In this document: positions 28,942 to 38,607 of the stretch, piece by piece
Numbering within the stretch: the stretch's first letter is position 1
Layout: every line of letters begins with the position of its first letter
DNA from: Caulobacterales bacterium
GTDB lineage: Bacteria; Pseudomonadota; Alphaproteobacteria; Caulobacterales; Caulobacteraceae
Assembly (NCBI GenBank): GCA_017302105.1
Contig: JAFLCS010000001.1
Coordinates: forward strand, 62,001-126,000
Reading direction: 5' to 3'
DNA: 64,000 nucleotides
The notes under the pieces: generated by a model
Seen by the model: the letters and a program-made list of their open reading frames with translations, nothing else
Told to the model about the DNA's origin: nothing
Databases searched by the model: none
Made by a program: the position numbers and the translations under genes

Positions 28942-29343
28942 TCAGGCCCGCTTGGCATGGCGGGTCGCCGTCGCCATCACGCCGATACGCTCGATGCGGG
29001 CGATCAGCTCCTCGGGAATGAACGGCTTGGCCAGATAGTCGGCCGCGCCCATACGCAGGGCCCCCACGATATCGTTCTCGCCCTGAAGCGCCGTCAGCAT
29101 GACGACCGCCGGCTCGGGATCGGGCGGATCAGCCTTGAGCCGTCGCAGCACCTCAAAGCCGTCCATTTTGGGCATCAGTCCGTCCAGCACAACGACGTCG
29201 AACAGGCCACTGCGGGCACGCTCCAGGGCCTCCATCCCGTCCGATACGACCTCGACGGCATGGCCCGCGATCACCAGCTTGTGGCGGAGCAGCTCGGTCA
29301 GAAAAACGTGGTCATCGGCGACGAGGATATGGAGGCGGGGCAT
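28942..29343 (-). CDS. Single-domain response regulator (CheY-like)
   Basis: 133 residues, essentially one receiver domain. Acidic pocket D10/D11, phospho-acceptor D54 in VVLDGLMPKMDG, T84 and K107 in YLAKPF are all present, so it should be phosphorylated. There is no output domain; the last 13 residues are basic. No histidine kinase is encoded nearby. It leads the operon with the HEAT protein and the glycosyltransferase, suggesting that phosphorylation controls them by direct contact. Confidence 0.93.
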   Translation of the reverse strand: MPRLHILVADDHVFLTELLRHKLVIAGHAVEVVSDGMEALERARSGLFDVVVLDGLMPKMDGFEVLRRLKADPPDPEPAVVMLTALQGENDIVGALRMGAADYLAKPFIPEELIARIERIGVMATATRHAKRA

Positions 29344-29549
29344 GGTCTGTTTCCGTTCACCACTGTGACTAGCCCGCCCTGGTGAAGAATATGTTCGCGA
29401 AACCCTGACGCTAGGTGAATTCCGGATGCGATTAATTGGGCGGGTGATGGTGTCCCGGTCGAGCGGGCCTCCCCGTCGGTTGGCACAGCCTCTTTCACCT
29501 CGCGCCGTCAGGCGCTAAAGGGCGCGCCTCCCCATCTGAAGGCCCCGCT

Positions 29550-30776
29550 ATGTCCGACAAGCCCGCTCCCAAGAAGGTCGTCCTCGCCTATTCGGGCGGC
29601 CTGGACACCTCGATCATCCTCAAGTGGCTCCAGACCGAATACGGCGCAGAGGTCGTGACCTTCACCGCCGACCTGGGCCAGGGCGAAGAGCTGGGCCCGG
29701 CCCGCGAAAAGGCGCTGAAACTCGGCATCAAGGAAGAGAACATCTTCATCGACGATCTGCGCGAAGAGTTCGTGCGCGACTTCGTCTTTCCGATGTTCCG
29801 CGCCAACGCCGTCTATGAAGGCCAGTATCTGCTGGGCACCTCCATCGCCCGGCCGCTGATCTCCAAGCGCCAGATCGAGATCGCCCGCCAGGTCGGGGCC
29901 GACGCCGTCTGTCACGGCGCCACCGGCAAGGGCAATGATCAGGTCCGCTTCGAGCTGGGCTATTATGCGCTGGAGTCCGACATCCGCGTCGTCGCCCCCT
30001 GGCGCGAATGGGATTTCAAGTCGCGTGAGGCCCTGCTGGCCTTCGCCGAAGAGCACCAGATCCCGATCTCCAAGGACAAGCGCGGCGAGGCCCCCTTCAG
30101 CGTCGACGCCAACCTTTTGCACTCTTCCTCCGAGGGCAAGGTGCTGGAAGATCCGGCGGTCGAGGCCCCCGAATTCGTCCACCAGCGCACCATCTCACCT
30201 GAGGATGCGCCCGATCAGGCCACCGTCATCACCATTGGTTTTGAGCGCGGCGACGCCGTCTCGATCAACGGCGAGGCAATGAGCCCGGCTACCCTCCTGA
30301 CCGCGCTGAACCAGTACGGTCACGACAATGGCGTGGGCCGGCTGGATCTGGTCGAGAACCGCTTCGTCGGCATGAAGTCGCGCGGCGTCTATGAGACCCC
30401 CGGCGGGACCATCCTCCTGGCCGCGCACCGGGGCATCGAAAGCATCACCCTGGATCGCGGGGCCATGCATCTGAAGGATGAGCTGGCGGTCAAATACGCC
30501 CACCTGATCTACAACGGCTTCTGGTTTGCGCCCGAGCGCGAGATGCTCCAGGCCGCCATAGACAAGAGCCAGGAGAAGGTCTCAGGGACCGTCCGGGTCA
30601 AGCTCTACAAGGGCAATGTCACCGTCATCGGTCGCGAGAGCGACAACAGCCTCTACGACCAGGACCTCGTCACCTTCGAAGAAGGCGTCCAGGCCTACGA
30701 CCACCACGACGCCGAAGGCTTCATCAAGCTGAACGCCCTGCGCCTGCGCGTGCTGGGCAAGCGGGATCGGCGGTAG
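29550..30776 (+). CDS. argG: Argininosuccinate synthase
   Basis: 408 residues. The N-type ATP pyrophosphatase motif AYSGGLDTS lies at 14-22, and [13 protein letters not shown] with GVYETPGG are further signatures. ArgG joins citrulline and aspartate with ATP, the step after ArgF. It is monocistronic with about 205 bases of upstream region. The last 53 bases overlap the convergent AraC-type gene. Normal length and complete motifs. Confidence 0.98.
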   Translation: MSDKPAPKKVVLAYSGGLDTSIILKWLQTEYGAEVVTFTADLGQGEELGPAREKALKLGIKEENIFIDDLREEFVRDFVFPMFRANAVYEGQYLLGTSIARPLISKRQIEIARQVGADAVCHGATGKGNDQVRFELGYYALESDIRVVAPWREWDFKSREALLAFAEEHQIPISKDKRGEAPFSVDANLLHSSSEGKVLEDPAVEAPEFVHQRTISPEDAPDQATVITIGFERGDAVSINGEAMSPATLLTALNQYGHDNGVGRLDLVENRFVGMKSRGVYETPGGTILLAAHRGIESITLDRGAMHLKDELAVKYAHLIYNGFWFAPEREMLQAAIDKSQEKVSGTVRVKLYKGNVTVIGRESDNSLYDQDLVTFEEGVQAYDHHDAEGFIKLNALRLRVLGKRDRR

Positions 30777-31743
30777 GGCGGGCGAGCGCTTCGGCCCGGT
30801 ATGCCCGCGGCGTCATCCCCGTCTCGGCCTTGAAGGCGCGGTTGAACGGTCCAATCGAGGCAAAGCCGCAATCCAGCGCGATCTCCAGAATGGTGCGCCG
30901 CTCTTCTGCCTGAGCCAGAAGGTGCCGTGCCAGGCGGATCCGGTGATGGTTGATCAGCCGGTTGAAATTCGCATAGCCCAGCGCCGCACTGATGCAGCGT
31001 GACACCCGGTGCTCGGACTCGCCCAGCCTCGCGGCGACGTCACCGATCCGCACGTCCGGGTCGGCAAAGACCGCCTGGTCGTTCAACAGGGTCATGAGTT
31101 GCTCGCCCAGGCGGCGGTCCTCCTCTGTAGCCGGGCGGCGGACCCGGTCATCGAGCGCCGGTAGCGGGTGGCGCAGGCGATAGGCGATCGCGACGACCGC
31201 CCCGAACAGGCCAAAGGTCGCGCTGGCGATCTGGATCGGCTCCGGCGTCAGCCAGACGCCCAGGACAGAAGCCCCCGCCAGCAGAGCGAAACCGGCGACG
31301 AACAGGCCCCGAAACCATGTCTCGCGCCGCGACAGCCGGCGGCCATGGGTCTGGAACGGCTCGATCAGGGTCAACAGCAAGGCGGCCGAACCGCTCATCA
31401 CATAGAGGTTTCCTGCGACCTGGGCCGCCATGCCTTCGTCGGGAGCCAGGATCTGGATGGCCCCCGACAGCGCCACCACAGCCACGACCGATCGTGACCA
31501 CACCGCGTCGCGCGGAGCCGGATCGAACAGAGCCCGCGCAAATAGCCAGGCCCAGCCGCAGGCCGAGGCACCAATCGCCGCCATGACCAGCCCGGCAGAG
31601 CCGTCCAGCATCCGCGCGAGGATGTAGGCCAGGAAAGACGAACCGGTGATGAGGGCGTGGATCGTCAGACGGCCCGGGCCATCTCCGCGCGCGGGCCGCA
31701 GGGCGGACAGTCTGTCAGAGGTGGGGGCGGCGGGCGTCGACAT
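30724..31743 (-). CDS. AraC-family regulator with membrane-embedded N-terminal domain
   Basis: 339 residues. The N-terminal two thirds (about 25-210) hold six to seven hydrophobic helices; the C-terminal third is an AraC double helix-turn-helix with [20 protein letters not shown] and [22 protein letters not shown], the latter the family signature. A DNA-binding domain tethered to a seven-helix sensor is a known but small AraC subtype. ATG 31743 was chosen for GAGAG upstream; ATG 31764 is possible. It is divergent from the DUF2306 membrane protein at 31904, a likely target. Its 3' end overlaps argG by 53 bases. Confidence 0.88.
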   Translation of the reverse strand: MSTPAAPTSDRLSALRPARGDGPGRLTIHALITGSSFLAYILARMLDGSAGLVMAAIGASACGWAWLFARALFDPAPRDAVWSRSVVAVVALSGAIQILAPDEGMAAQVAGNLYVMSGSAALLLTLIEPFQTHGRRLSRRETWFRGLFVAGFALLAGASVLGVWLTPEPIQIASATFGLFGAVVAIAYRLRHPLPALDDRVRRPATEEDRRLGEQLMTLLNDQAVFADPDVRIGDVAARLGESEHRVSRCISAALGYANFNRLINHHRIRLARHLLAQAEERRTILEIALDCGFASIGPFNRAFKAETGMTPRAYRAEALARPTADPACPARAGAGRSA

Positions 31744-31903
31744 CGGACTCTCTGCCGAATTCATGGCCCGTGGCCGGCGGTCTGTCCAGCGCAGCGACCC
31801 CGCCGGTCGGACAGAAAATCTGGCCGAATTCCAAATCGGCGAGACGGGCGGCCGGCGCGGGTGACATCCGGTCACGCCCTTAGCGTCCTGTGGAAATAAC
31901 GCC

Positions 31904-32725
31904 ATGCCACCTTCACCATCCCACCGACCGAGCCATGAGACATTCGACCGCATCCTGCGTGGCTCGGGCGTCGCCTGGTTCTGTGTTGCGGCGGTCGGCC
32001 AAGCCGCCTTCATCGCCTTCATCCTAGCCTTCTATGGCGTTCGGACGGTGATGCTGAACTTCGCAGCCTGGAACGACAAACCGCTCATAGACGGCTACAT
32101 CGCGGGAGACAGTATCGGCAATTTGGTCTTTGCCCTGCACGTCCTGCCGGCTGCGGTGATGACCATGTGCGGCCTGATGCAGCTAACGCCGCAGCTTCGC
32201 CGGGCTCGACCTCGCCTGCACCGCTGGACTGGCCGGATCTTCCTCACCCTGGCCGTAATTGAAGCCCTGAGCGGGGTTTGGCTGACCGTGGTGCGCGGCA
32301 CCTATCTGTCGCAGATCTCGGCCATCGCCATTCTGCTGGATGCGGCCCTCATCCTGATATTTGCGGGCCTGACCCTCTGGAACGCCGTCAAGCGCCGAAT
32401 CGAGCGTCATCGCATCTGGGCGATGCGGACCTTCATGGTAGCCAGCGGCGTCTGGTTTCTGCGCGTGGGCATTATGGGATGGATTCTGATCAATCAGGGC
32501 CCGGTCGGGATGAACGACCATATGTCCGGCCCCGCCGACGTCGTCCTGACCTTTGGGGCCTACCTCATTCCTCTTGCCATCCTGGAGCTGTACCTGATCG
32601 CCGGGCGCTCACAGGACACGATCATCAAGGCTCTGGCCGCACTGACGCTTCTGGGAGCGACGCTCTTCACGGCCTTGGGCGTCTTCGGCACGGTCGCCCT
32701 GATGTGGTTGCCCTATCTGCCCTGA
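31904..32725 (+). CDS. DUF2306 family membrane protein
   Basis: 273 residues with seven to eight membrane helices. Family-typical parts are the HVLPAAVMTMCGLMQLTPQ stretch, RLHRWTGRIFL and RHRIWAMRTFMVASGVWFLR, with conserved His and Arg at helix ends as in b-type cytochrome-like membrane proteins. The biochemical role of DUF2306 is unknown. It is divergent from the membrane-bound AraC regulator with 160 bases between them, so co-regulation is likely. Confidence 0.87.
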   Translation: MPPSPSHRPSHETFDRILRGSGVAWFCVAAVGQAAFIAFILAFYGVRTVMLNFAAWNDKPLIDGYIAGDSIGNLVFALHVLPAAVMTMCGLMQLTPQLRRARPRLHRWTGRIFLTLAVIEALSGVWLTVVRGTYLSQISAIAILLDAALILIFAGLTLWNAVKRRIERHRIWAMRTFMVASGVWFLRVGIMGWILINQGPVGMNDHMSGPADVVLTFGAYLIPLAILELYLIAGRSQDTIIKALAALTLLGATLFTALGVFGTVALMWLPYLP

Positions 32726-32737
32726 CTCACAGGTGCC

Positions 32738-34033
32738 CTAGGGTGCCCGCGCCACCCTCAACACCGCCGCATTGCGATCATCCGCCACCCAGATCGATCC
32801 ATCCCGCGCCACCGCCATGCCCACCGGCGCACCCATGGGGTGCTGGCCTGAGACGGCGTTCCAGCCGGGGGTCAGAATGCGGCCACGCGGAGCCGGGGCC
32901 GTCGACGGATAGGGTAGCGAGCCGCGCGGATAGGTGGCGTAGCGGGCACGGGTGTCGGTCAGGGGCGTGCCGGCCGCGTCAGTCTCGACCGCCATGATCC
33001 GCCCGCCAGCGCGGCGATAGCCGTGCCAACTGATCAGCAGTCGCCCCCGAAGTTCGGGGAACATCGCCCCGTCGTAATAGAGCATGGCCAACGGGGCCGA
33101 GTGCGGCGGCAATAGCGAGACCGGAGCCGTGCGTTGGCCGCACCGCGCCTGGCGTGCTTCCCACCCTGGCATCGCCGCGCCCATGTCGGTGCAATAGGGC
33201 CAGCCATAGTGATGCCCGGCCTCCAGCCGGTTGATCTCATCATAGGGCCGCAGGGGGTCATCAAGATCAATCGAATTCTCGGCCTGATAGACCGCCCCGG
33301 AGCCATGTACCGTCATGGCCACCGAGTTCCTCAGGCCCATGGCAAAGGCCGTCCAGTCCGCACTCCAGCGCCCATCGCCCAGATAGGCATAGCGCCGCAC
33401 CATGGCCTGCTCGTCCCCCTCGACACAGCGCCCCTGACGATCGGCCCGGCCCCGACCTTGTGCGTCCAGACAGCGATCGGACGGCGCTCCGACATTGACC
33501 AGCATCGAGCCGTCCGCCTGAAACGCAAAGGCCGACAAGGGGTGGCGGTTGTCGTGCAAGCGGTTGTCCGGCAAGCCGGGGATTACCGTCTGCCCCTCCT
33601 GCGGATGGTCCGGGTCAAAGGCAAAGATGCGGCTCATCTCGGCGATATAGATGCGCCCATCCGGCCCGCGCGCGATCGTGTGCGGCATCGACAGCCCGGC
33701 CAGAAGTCGGGTCCAGTGCGGCTCGCCACCCGCCACACTCAGCCGCCAGATCGCCCCGCGCCCTGCGTCCCAACTGCCCAGATCCGCCACGAGCCAGTCG
33801 CCATCTGGAAGTTCGAACAGGGTACGCGGCATCCGTGGCCCCTCGCTCTCCGAACGCTGCCAGACCAGACCCAGGCAGAAGCCTTCGGCCATCCGCACCG
33901 CCGTAGCGGCCACACCGTCACAGTCGCCATGCGTCACATAGGCCGGACGCGCCGTCTGGGCGACAGCAGACACCGTCAGCCCACCCAAAGACAGGACCGA
34001 AAGGAGCAGAAGCCTACGAAACATGATCGTCAT
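32738..34033 (-). CDS. Secreted sorbosone/glucose dehydrogenase-like beta-propeller
   Basis: 431 residues with a signal peptide (about 1-26, ending SAVAQ). The six-bladed propeller of PQQ-type sugar dehydrogenases is seen in the repeated strands and in LPDGDWLVADLG, PHTIARGPDGRIYIAE, GLRNSVAMTVHGSG, DEINRLEAGHHYGWPYC and APVGMAVARDGSIWVADD. Several Cys are conserved for periplasmic folding. The family oxidises aldoses or sorbosone, but the actual substrate here is unknown. Start 34033 was preferred over 34135 because the signal peptide begins there; 34024 is an alternative. Confidence 0.85.
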   Translation of the reverse strand: MTIMFRRLLLLSVLSLGGLTVSAVAQTARPAYVTHGDCDGVAATAVRMAEGFCLGLVWQRSESEGPRMPRTLFELPDGDWLVADLGSWDAGRGAIWRLSVAGGEPHWTRLLAGLSMPHTIARGPDGRIYIAEMSRIFAFDPDHPQEGQTVIPGLPDNRLHDNRHPLSAFAFQADGSMLVNVGAPSDRCLDAQGRGRADRQGRCVEGDEQAMVRRYAYLGDGRWSADWTAFAMGLRNSVAMTVHGSGAVYQAENSIDLDDPLRPYDEINRLEAGHHYGWPYCTDMGAAMPGWEARQARCGQRTAPVSLLPPHSAPLAMLYYDGAMFPELRGRLLISWHGYRRAGGRIMAVETDAAGTPLTDTRARYATYPRGSLPYPSTAPAPRGRILTPGWNAVSGQHPMGAPVGMAVARDGSIWVADDRNAAVLRVARAP

Positions 34034-34227
34034 GTCGCGACCCCATCGCCTCCGGAACGGATACGGCAATTGGCGGCCCTTAACCCTGATCTTCGCCAGC
34101 CAGGTGCAAGCCATCGACAGGAACGCCGTTCTCACAGCTAGGCTTGTGCCGCTTTTTCGCCGCCTTGAACGGCTAACGACCCCTCATGCACGCCGTCCAA
34201 ACGGTGCCCCTTGGAGCTATCCCCCTG

Positions 34228-34758
34228 ATGATCTTGCGTCCCGCTCTGGCCGTCGCTGCGGCCCTCGCCTTTTCGACGCCCGCCATGGCCCAGCAGGCCG
34301 AGCCGCCGACCGCCCCGCAGGCCCCTCAGCGCCAGCCGTCGCCCGAAGAGATCGCTTTCGCCCAGACCGCCCAGGCCTTTGACGGCCGGATGCAGTCGAT
34401 GGTCGGCGAGATCCAGGCCATGCTGGCCGATCCGGCGACCAACGGTGCCCAGAAGCGCGCCGCCCTGGAGGGCATCCTCGCCCCCTATGTTGTGGACATC
34501 AACGCCTTTGCCGACGCGATGCAGACCTTTCTGACCGGTGCCCAGGCCCGTGCGACGGACCCGCAGGAACAGGCTGCCATCGCCCAGGCCCTGGCCAACG
34601 GCCCGGCCAATGTCCGCTCGATTCCGGATCAGGTCCGGGCCGGCGTGGACCAGGCCATTGAGCAGGCCGCCGCCCAGGCCGGCGCGGCCGAAGCCCCGAG
34701 CGGCCAACCCGCCGCTTCGGGCCAGGGTGCCGTGGCCGGAACCCTGCCGGTCCAGTAA
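34228..34758 (+). CDS. Secreted Ala/Gln-rich protein, unknown function
   Basis: 176 residues with a signal peptide (MILRPALAVAAALAFSTPA, cleavage after MAQ or AMA). The mature part is helical, Gln- and Ala-rich, with a Pro/Gln stretch after the signal and a low-complexity tail. No domain is recognised. GGAG lies upstream of the ATG at 34228; an in-frame ATG at 34186 would bury the signal peptide. A strong terminator follows at 34786, so it is monocistronic. Confidence 0.75.
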   Translation: MILRPALAVAAALAFSTPAMAQQAEPPTAPQAPQRQPSPEEIAFAQTAQAFDGRMQSMVGEIQAMLADPATNGAQKRAALEGILAPYVVDINAFADAMQTFLTGAQARATDPQEQAAIAQALANGPANVRSIPDQVRAGVDQAIEQAAAQAGAAEAPSGQPAASGQGAVAGTLPVQ

Positions 34759-34785
34759 GACCGGATCAGACCCCGTTTAATACCA

Positions 34786-34817
34786 GGCCCGCCCCGACCT
34801 CCGGGGCGGGCCTTTCT
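34786..34817 (+). terminator. Intrinsic terminator after the secreted protein gene
   Basis: GGCCCGCCCC (34786-34795) pairs with GGGGCGGGCC (34803-34812), a perfect 10-base stem with a 7-base loop followed by TTTCT. It begins 27 bases after the stop at 34758. Confidence 0.85.
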
Positions 34818-34860
34818 ACTTGGCCGTTGACCTGGGCCGCCACAGGCCCGACAGCCGGGT

Positions 34861-35484
34861 ATGGACTGGCCGGTCGATCCGCATCTGTATCTGACCTTCC
34901 TGGGTGTGATGGCCCTGTTGGCCATGACGCCGGGGCCGGCCAATCTGTTCGCGGTAGCCACCGGCGTGCGCGACGGACGCCGGGCCGCCCTGATGGGCGT
35001 GGTCGGGATGAATGCGGCCACCCTGGTCTGGTTCTTGGCCGCCTCGCTCGGCCTGGGTGCCCTGGTCACGGCTTTTCCTGACCTGTTTCGCTTCATCGCG
35101 ATCGCCGGCGGGCTCTATGTCGCCTGGCTCGGCGTTCAGGCCATCCGCGGCGGTCATGCCCCGTCTGATCCGGGCAAGGCCCGGCTGACCCGGCGCGGCC
35201 CCTTGATCGACGGCTTCATGGTCCAGATCGCCAATCCCAAGGCGGTCTTGTTCTTTACCGCCGTCCTGCCACCGTTTCTGGATCCGAACCGGCCCCTGGC
35301 GGCCCAGCTGGCCCTGTTCGCAGCGGCCACCATCGGCCTGGATGCGATCACCATGAGCGCCTATGGCCTGTCCGGCGCGGCCCTGTCGCGGCGCATGACC
35401 CAGCCCCGCTTCGCCCGTTGGTTCGGCTGGATCACCGGTGCCCTGCTGCTGGTCGCCGCGGCGATGATCATCTTGCGGGATTGA
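34861..35484 (+). CDS. LysE/RhtB family amino-acid exporter
   Basis: 207 residues with five to six membrane helices. The LysE signature is near the N-terminus, MTPGPANLFAVATGVRDGRR, and QIANPKAVLFFTAVLPPF marks the central loop. Members export amino acids such as lysine, threonine or homoserine lactone. No regulator is adjacent to hint at the substrate. It converges on rlmN across a short hairpin. Confidence 0.92.
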   Translation: MDWPVDPHLYLTFLGVMALLAMTPGPANLFAVATGVRDGRRAALMGVVGMNAATLVWFLAASLGLGALVTAFPDLFRFIAIAGGLYVAWLGVQAIRGGHAPSDPGKARLTRRGPLIDGFMVQIANPKAVLFFTAVLPPFLDPNRPLAAQLALFAAATIGLDAITMSAYGLSGAALSRRMTQPRFARWFGWITGALLLVAAAMIILRD

Positions 35485-35487
35485 TCC

Positions 35488-35504
35488 TCTCCGCCGAGCG
35501 GAGA
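35488..35504. terminator. Short hairpin between lysE-type gene and rlmN
   Basis: TCTCCGC (35488-35494) and GCGGAGA (35498-35504) form a 7-base stem in the 31-base gap between two convergent genes. There is no clear T-run, so its use as a bidirectional terminator is tentative. Confidence 0.4.
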
Positions 35505-35515
35505 AGGCCGAACCT

Positions 35516-36670
35516 TCAGTCCACGCTAACCATGGCTCTGAGCGCCGAGGCGCGGATCTTTTCACTCTCGGACTTCAGCTGACCGCAGGCGGCCAGGATG
35601 TCGCGCCCGCGCGGGGTGCGGATCGGCGAGGCGTAGCCGGCCTTGTTCAGGATGGCGGCGAACTTCTCGATCGTCTTCCAGTCCGAGCATTCATAGTCGG
35701 TGCCGGGCCACGGATTGAACGGGATCAGATTGACCTTGGCCGGAATGCCCGAGATCAGCTTGACCAGGGCGCGGGCCTCCTCGGGGCTGTCGTTGACGCC
35801 CTTGAGCATGACGTATTCGAACGTCACCCGCCGCGCATTGCCCAGGCCCGGATAGGCCCGGATCGCCGCCATCAGCTGCTCCAGCGGATATTTCTTGTTC
35901 AGCGGCACTAGGACGTTTCTCAGCTCGTCGTTGGTGGCGTGCAGGCTGATGGCCAGCATGGTCTGGGTGCGTGCGCCCAGCTCGGGGATCGCCGGCACCA
36001 CGCCCGAGGTCGAGACCGTGATGCGCCGCCGCGACAGGGCGATGCCCTCATTGTCCGAAATGATGTCGATGGCGTCGGCGACGTGATCCAGATTGTAGAG
36101 CGGCTCGCCCATGCCCATGAAGACGATGTTGGACAGGCGTCGGTCTTCCTTGGGCGACGGCCATTCGCCCAGATCGTCGCGCGCCACCTGGACCTGGGCC
36201 ACGATCTCGGCCGCCGTCAGATTGCGCACCAGCTTCTGCGTGCCGGTGTGACAGAAGGAACAGTTCAGCGTGCAACCGACCTGGGACGAGACGCACAGCG
36301 CCCCGGCCCGGCCGACGTCGGGGATATAGACCGTCTCGATCTCGATACCCGGCGCGGTGCGGATCAGCCATTTGCGGGTGCCGTCCTTGGACACCTGGCG
36401 CTCGACGATCTCGGGCCGGGCCAGGGTGAAGACCTCGGCCAGGCGCCCTTGCATATCCTTGGCTACGTTGGACATGGCCGCAAAGTCGGTGACGCCGTAG
36501 TGGTGGATCCAGCCCCAGATCTGGCTGGCGCGCATCTTGGCCTTTTCGGGCGGACAGACGCCGGCCTCGATCAAGGCCTGACGCAGGCCGTCGCGCGTCA
36601 GCCCGGACAGGTTCACGGGTTGGGCCGAGGCCGGTCGCGCAGCATGGGAGATGTCGAGCGAAAGGCTCAA
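35516..36670 (-). CDS. rlmN: Dual-specificity 23S rRNA/tRNA adenine C2-methyltransferase
   Basis: 384 residues of the radical SAM family. The iron-sulfur cluster cysteines are C133, C137 and C140 (CTLNCSFC); the two catalytic cysteines align with C126 in GALCVSS and C362 in ILAACGQL. RlmN methylates A2503 of 23S rRNA and A37 of some tRNAs. The start appears to be TTG at 36670, with AGGA 8 bases upstream; no in-frame ATG precedes conserved sequence. It is monocistronic. Confidence 0.96.
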   Translation of the reverse strand: MSLSLDISHAARPASAQPVNLSGLTRDGLRQALIEAGVCPPEKAKMRASQIWGWIHHYGVTDFAAMSNVAKDMQGRLAEVFTLARPEIVERQVSKDGTRKWLIRTAPGIEIETVYIPDVGRAGALCVSSQVGCTLNCSFCHTGTQKLVRNLTAAEIVAQVQVARDDLGEWPSPKEDRRLSNIVFMGMGEPLYNLDHVADAIDIISDNEGIALSRRRITVSTSGVVPAIPELGARTQTMLAISLHATNDELRNVLVPLNKKYPLEQLMAAIRAYPGLGNARRVTFEYVMLKGVNDSPEEARALVKLISGIPAKVNLIPFNPWPGTDYECSDWKTIEKFAAILNKAGYASPIRTPRGRDILAACGQLKSESEKIRASALRAMVSVD

Positions 36671-36820
36671 GAGGGCGTCCTGTCAGAAGCGGGAAGATCG
36701 GCCTTATACCATTGATCGCGGCGAAATTCAGCCGGCCCGATACAATCGCATCTGGCCCGGTTGCAAATCGCCCGGCGCGCCCCAGATCAGGCGGCCCCGC
36801 CGTTTCGAGAGCGCTTCGCC

Positions 36821-37534
36821 ATGTCCGACCTCAACGCCTTTCCGATCACCGCAAAGTGGCCCGCCCGGCACCCGGACCGGATCCAGCTCTATTCGCTGAA
36901 CACGCCCAATGGGGTGAAGGTCTCGATCATGCTGGAGGAGACCGGCCTGCCCTATGAGGCGCATCTGGTCGACATCACCGCCAATGAGACCTGGACGCCA
37001 GCCTTCCTGTCGCTCAACCCCAACGGCAAGATCCCCGCGATCCTGGACCCGAACGGCCCGGACAGCGCTCCGCTGGCGCTGTGGGAATCGGGGGCCATCC
37101 TGGTCTATCTGGCCGAGAAGACCGGCCGTTTCCTGCCCACCGATCCGGCCCGGCGTATCGAGACCCTGCAGTGGGTCTCCTTCCAGATGGCGGCGATCGG
37201 CCCGATGTTCGGCCAGCTCGGCTTCTTCCATCGTTTCGCCGGCAAGACCTATGAGGACAAGCGCCCGCGCGACCGCTACGTCGCCGAGAGCCGCCGCCTG
37301 CTGGGCGTGCTGAACGACCGACTGGCCGACCGCGACTGGATCATGGGCTCGGGCGACGACGCCTACACCATCGCCGACATCGCCACCCTGGGCTGGGTGC
37401 GCAACCTGATCGGCTTTTACGAGGCGGCCGAGATCGTCGGCTACGCCGACTTCCCCCACGTCGACGCCTGGCTCCAGCGCGGTCTGGCCCGCCCGGCGGT
37501 CCAGCGTGGCCTGGTGATTCCTGCCAAGGACTAG
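36821..37534 (+). CDS. Glutathione S-transferase, YfcG/nu-like class
   Basis: 237 residues. The thioredoxin-like N-terminal domain contains LYSLNTPNGVKVSIMLEE, where Thr-Pro-Asn-Gly is the active-site pattern of YfcG/nu-class enzymes, and ends with the cis-Pro/WESGAILVYLAEK segment. The all-helical C-terminal domain has YTIADIATLGWV. Such proteins often act as disulfide-bond oxidoreductases. The ATG at 36821 has GAGAG upstream; the 60 bases of open frame before it are not family-like. Confidence 0.92.
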   Translation: MSDLNAFPITAKWPARHPDRIQLYSLNTPNGVKVSIMLEETGLPYEAHLVDITANETWTPAFLSLNPNGKIPAILDPNGPDSAPLALWESGAILVYLAEKTGRFLPTDPARRIETLQWVSFQMAAIGPMFGQLGFFHRFAGKTYEDKRPRDRYVAESRRLLGVLNDRLADRDWIMGSGDDAYTIADIATLGWVRNLIGFYEAAEIVGYADFPHVDAWLQRGLARPAVQRGLVIPAKD

Positions 37535-37594
37535 GGCGTGTACCGGCTAGGGCAACGCGGCAATCGAGCTAAAAGATTGTTATTGCGTATAAAC

Positions 37595-37627
37595 CCGTCA
37601 CCCTCGGGACAAGCCCGTGGGTGACGG
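37595..37627. repeat. REP-like palindrome between GST gene and fabI
   Basis: CCGTCACCC-T-CGGG, loop ACAAG, CCCG-T-GGGTGACGG: two nested perfect stems of 9 and 4 bases separated by facing T residues. It lies in the 136-base gap between convergent genes. Palindromes of this kind are dispersed in Caulobacterales genomes; it may also terminate either transcript. Confidence 0.6.
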
Positions 37628-37671
37628 AATGAATGGGGCCAGAACCTAGGAGAGCGAGGCTGACGTCGCCC

Positions 37672-38493
37672 CTAGCCTTCCTCGTCGCCCGCCATGCCCA
37701 TCATGTGGAAGCCGGCGTCGACGTGGATGACCTCGCCGGTGGTCGACAGCCCCAGGTCCGAACACAGCCACAGGGCGCAGCCGGCGACGCCTTCCATGGA
37801 GGTGTCCTCCTTCATGGCGCTCATGTCGCGGCCCTTGGACAGCATCCCCCGCCCACCCGAAATCCCCGCCAGCGACAGGGTCCGCATCGCGCCGGCCGAG
37901 ACCGCATTGACGCGGATGCCCTTGGGCCCCAGGTCGCGCGCGATATAGCGGGTGGCGGCTTCCAGGCCGGCCTTGGCCACGCCCATGGTGTTGTAGTTCG
38001 GGATGGCCCGCTCGGCCCCCAGATAGGTCATGGTGATCATCGAGCCGCCGTTCGGCATCAGCCTGGACGCCCGCTTGGCCACATCGACGAAGCTGAACAC
38101 CGAGATGTTCATGGCCAACAGGAAGCTGTCGCGCGTGGTGTTGTCCACGAACGAGCCCTGCAGTTCGTTCTTGTTGGCGAAGGCGACCGAATGGACCACG
38201 AAATCAATCGTCCCAAAGGTCTTTTCCAGCTCGGCGAAGGCCGCGTCCATCGAGGCGTCGTCGGTGACGTCGCAGGGAATGATCGCCTTGGCTCCGACGC
38301 TTTCGGCCAGGGGCCGCACCCGGCGCTCAAGTCCTTCGCCCAGATAGGTGAAGGCCAGCTCGGCGCCCTGGGCGGCCAGTTGCTGGGCGATGCCCCAGGC
38401 GATCGAATTGGCGTTGGCCACCCCCATCACCAGGCCCTTCTTGCCCTTCATCAGCTCGCCCGAAGGCATATTCCAGCTGGATTCACCGGCCAT
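37672..38493 (-). CDS. fabI: Enoyl-ACP reductase (NADH) FabI
   Basis: 273 residues of the short-chain dehydrogenase family. GVANANSIAWG (24-34) is the FabI nucleotide loop; catalytic residues are Y157, Y167 and K174, with the FabI-specific spacing. It carries out the last reduction in fatty acid elongation. The ATG at 38493 was selected; an internal ATG at residue 15 (just before KGKKGLVMG) is the minimal alternative, and the ORF is open to 38559 without support. It stands alone between a REP-like hairpin and a divergent secreted-protein gene. Confidence 0.96.
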   Translation of the reverse strand: MAGESSWNMPSGELMKGKKGLVMGVANANSIAWGIAQQLAAQGAELAFTYLGEGLERRVRPLAESVGAKAIIPCDVTDDASMDAAFAELEKTFGTIDFVVHSVAFANKNELQGSFVDNTTRDSFLLAMNISVFSFVDVAKRASRLMPNGGSMITMTYLGAERAIPNYNTMGVAKAGLEAATRYIARDLGPKGIRVNAVSAGAMRTLSLAGISGGRGMLSKGRDMSAMKEDTSMEGVAGCALWLCSDLGLSTTGEVIHVDAGFHMMGMAGDEEG

Positions 38494-38607
38494 GTGCGCA
38501 TCTCCGTTGTTCGGCGCACTTCTGGACGTTTCGCCGTTTCGGAGCAAGCCATGGCGCATCAGGCGATGTCAGTTGCCTAACCCCTGCCGGTGGGCTCTGT
38601 TGCGGTC

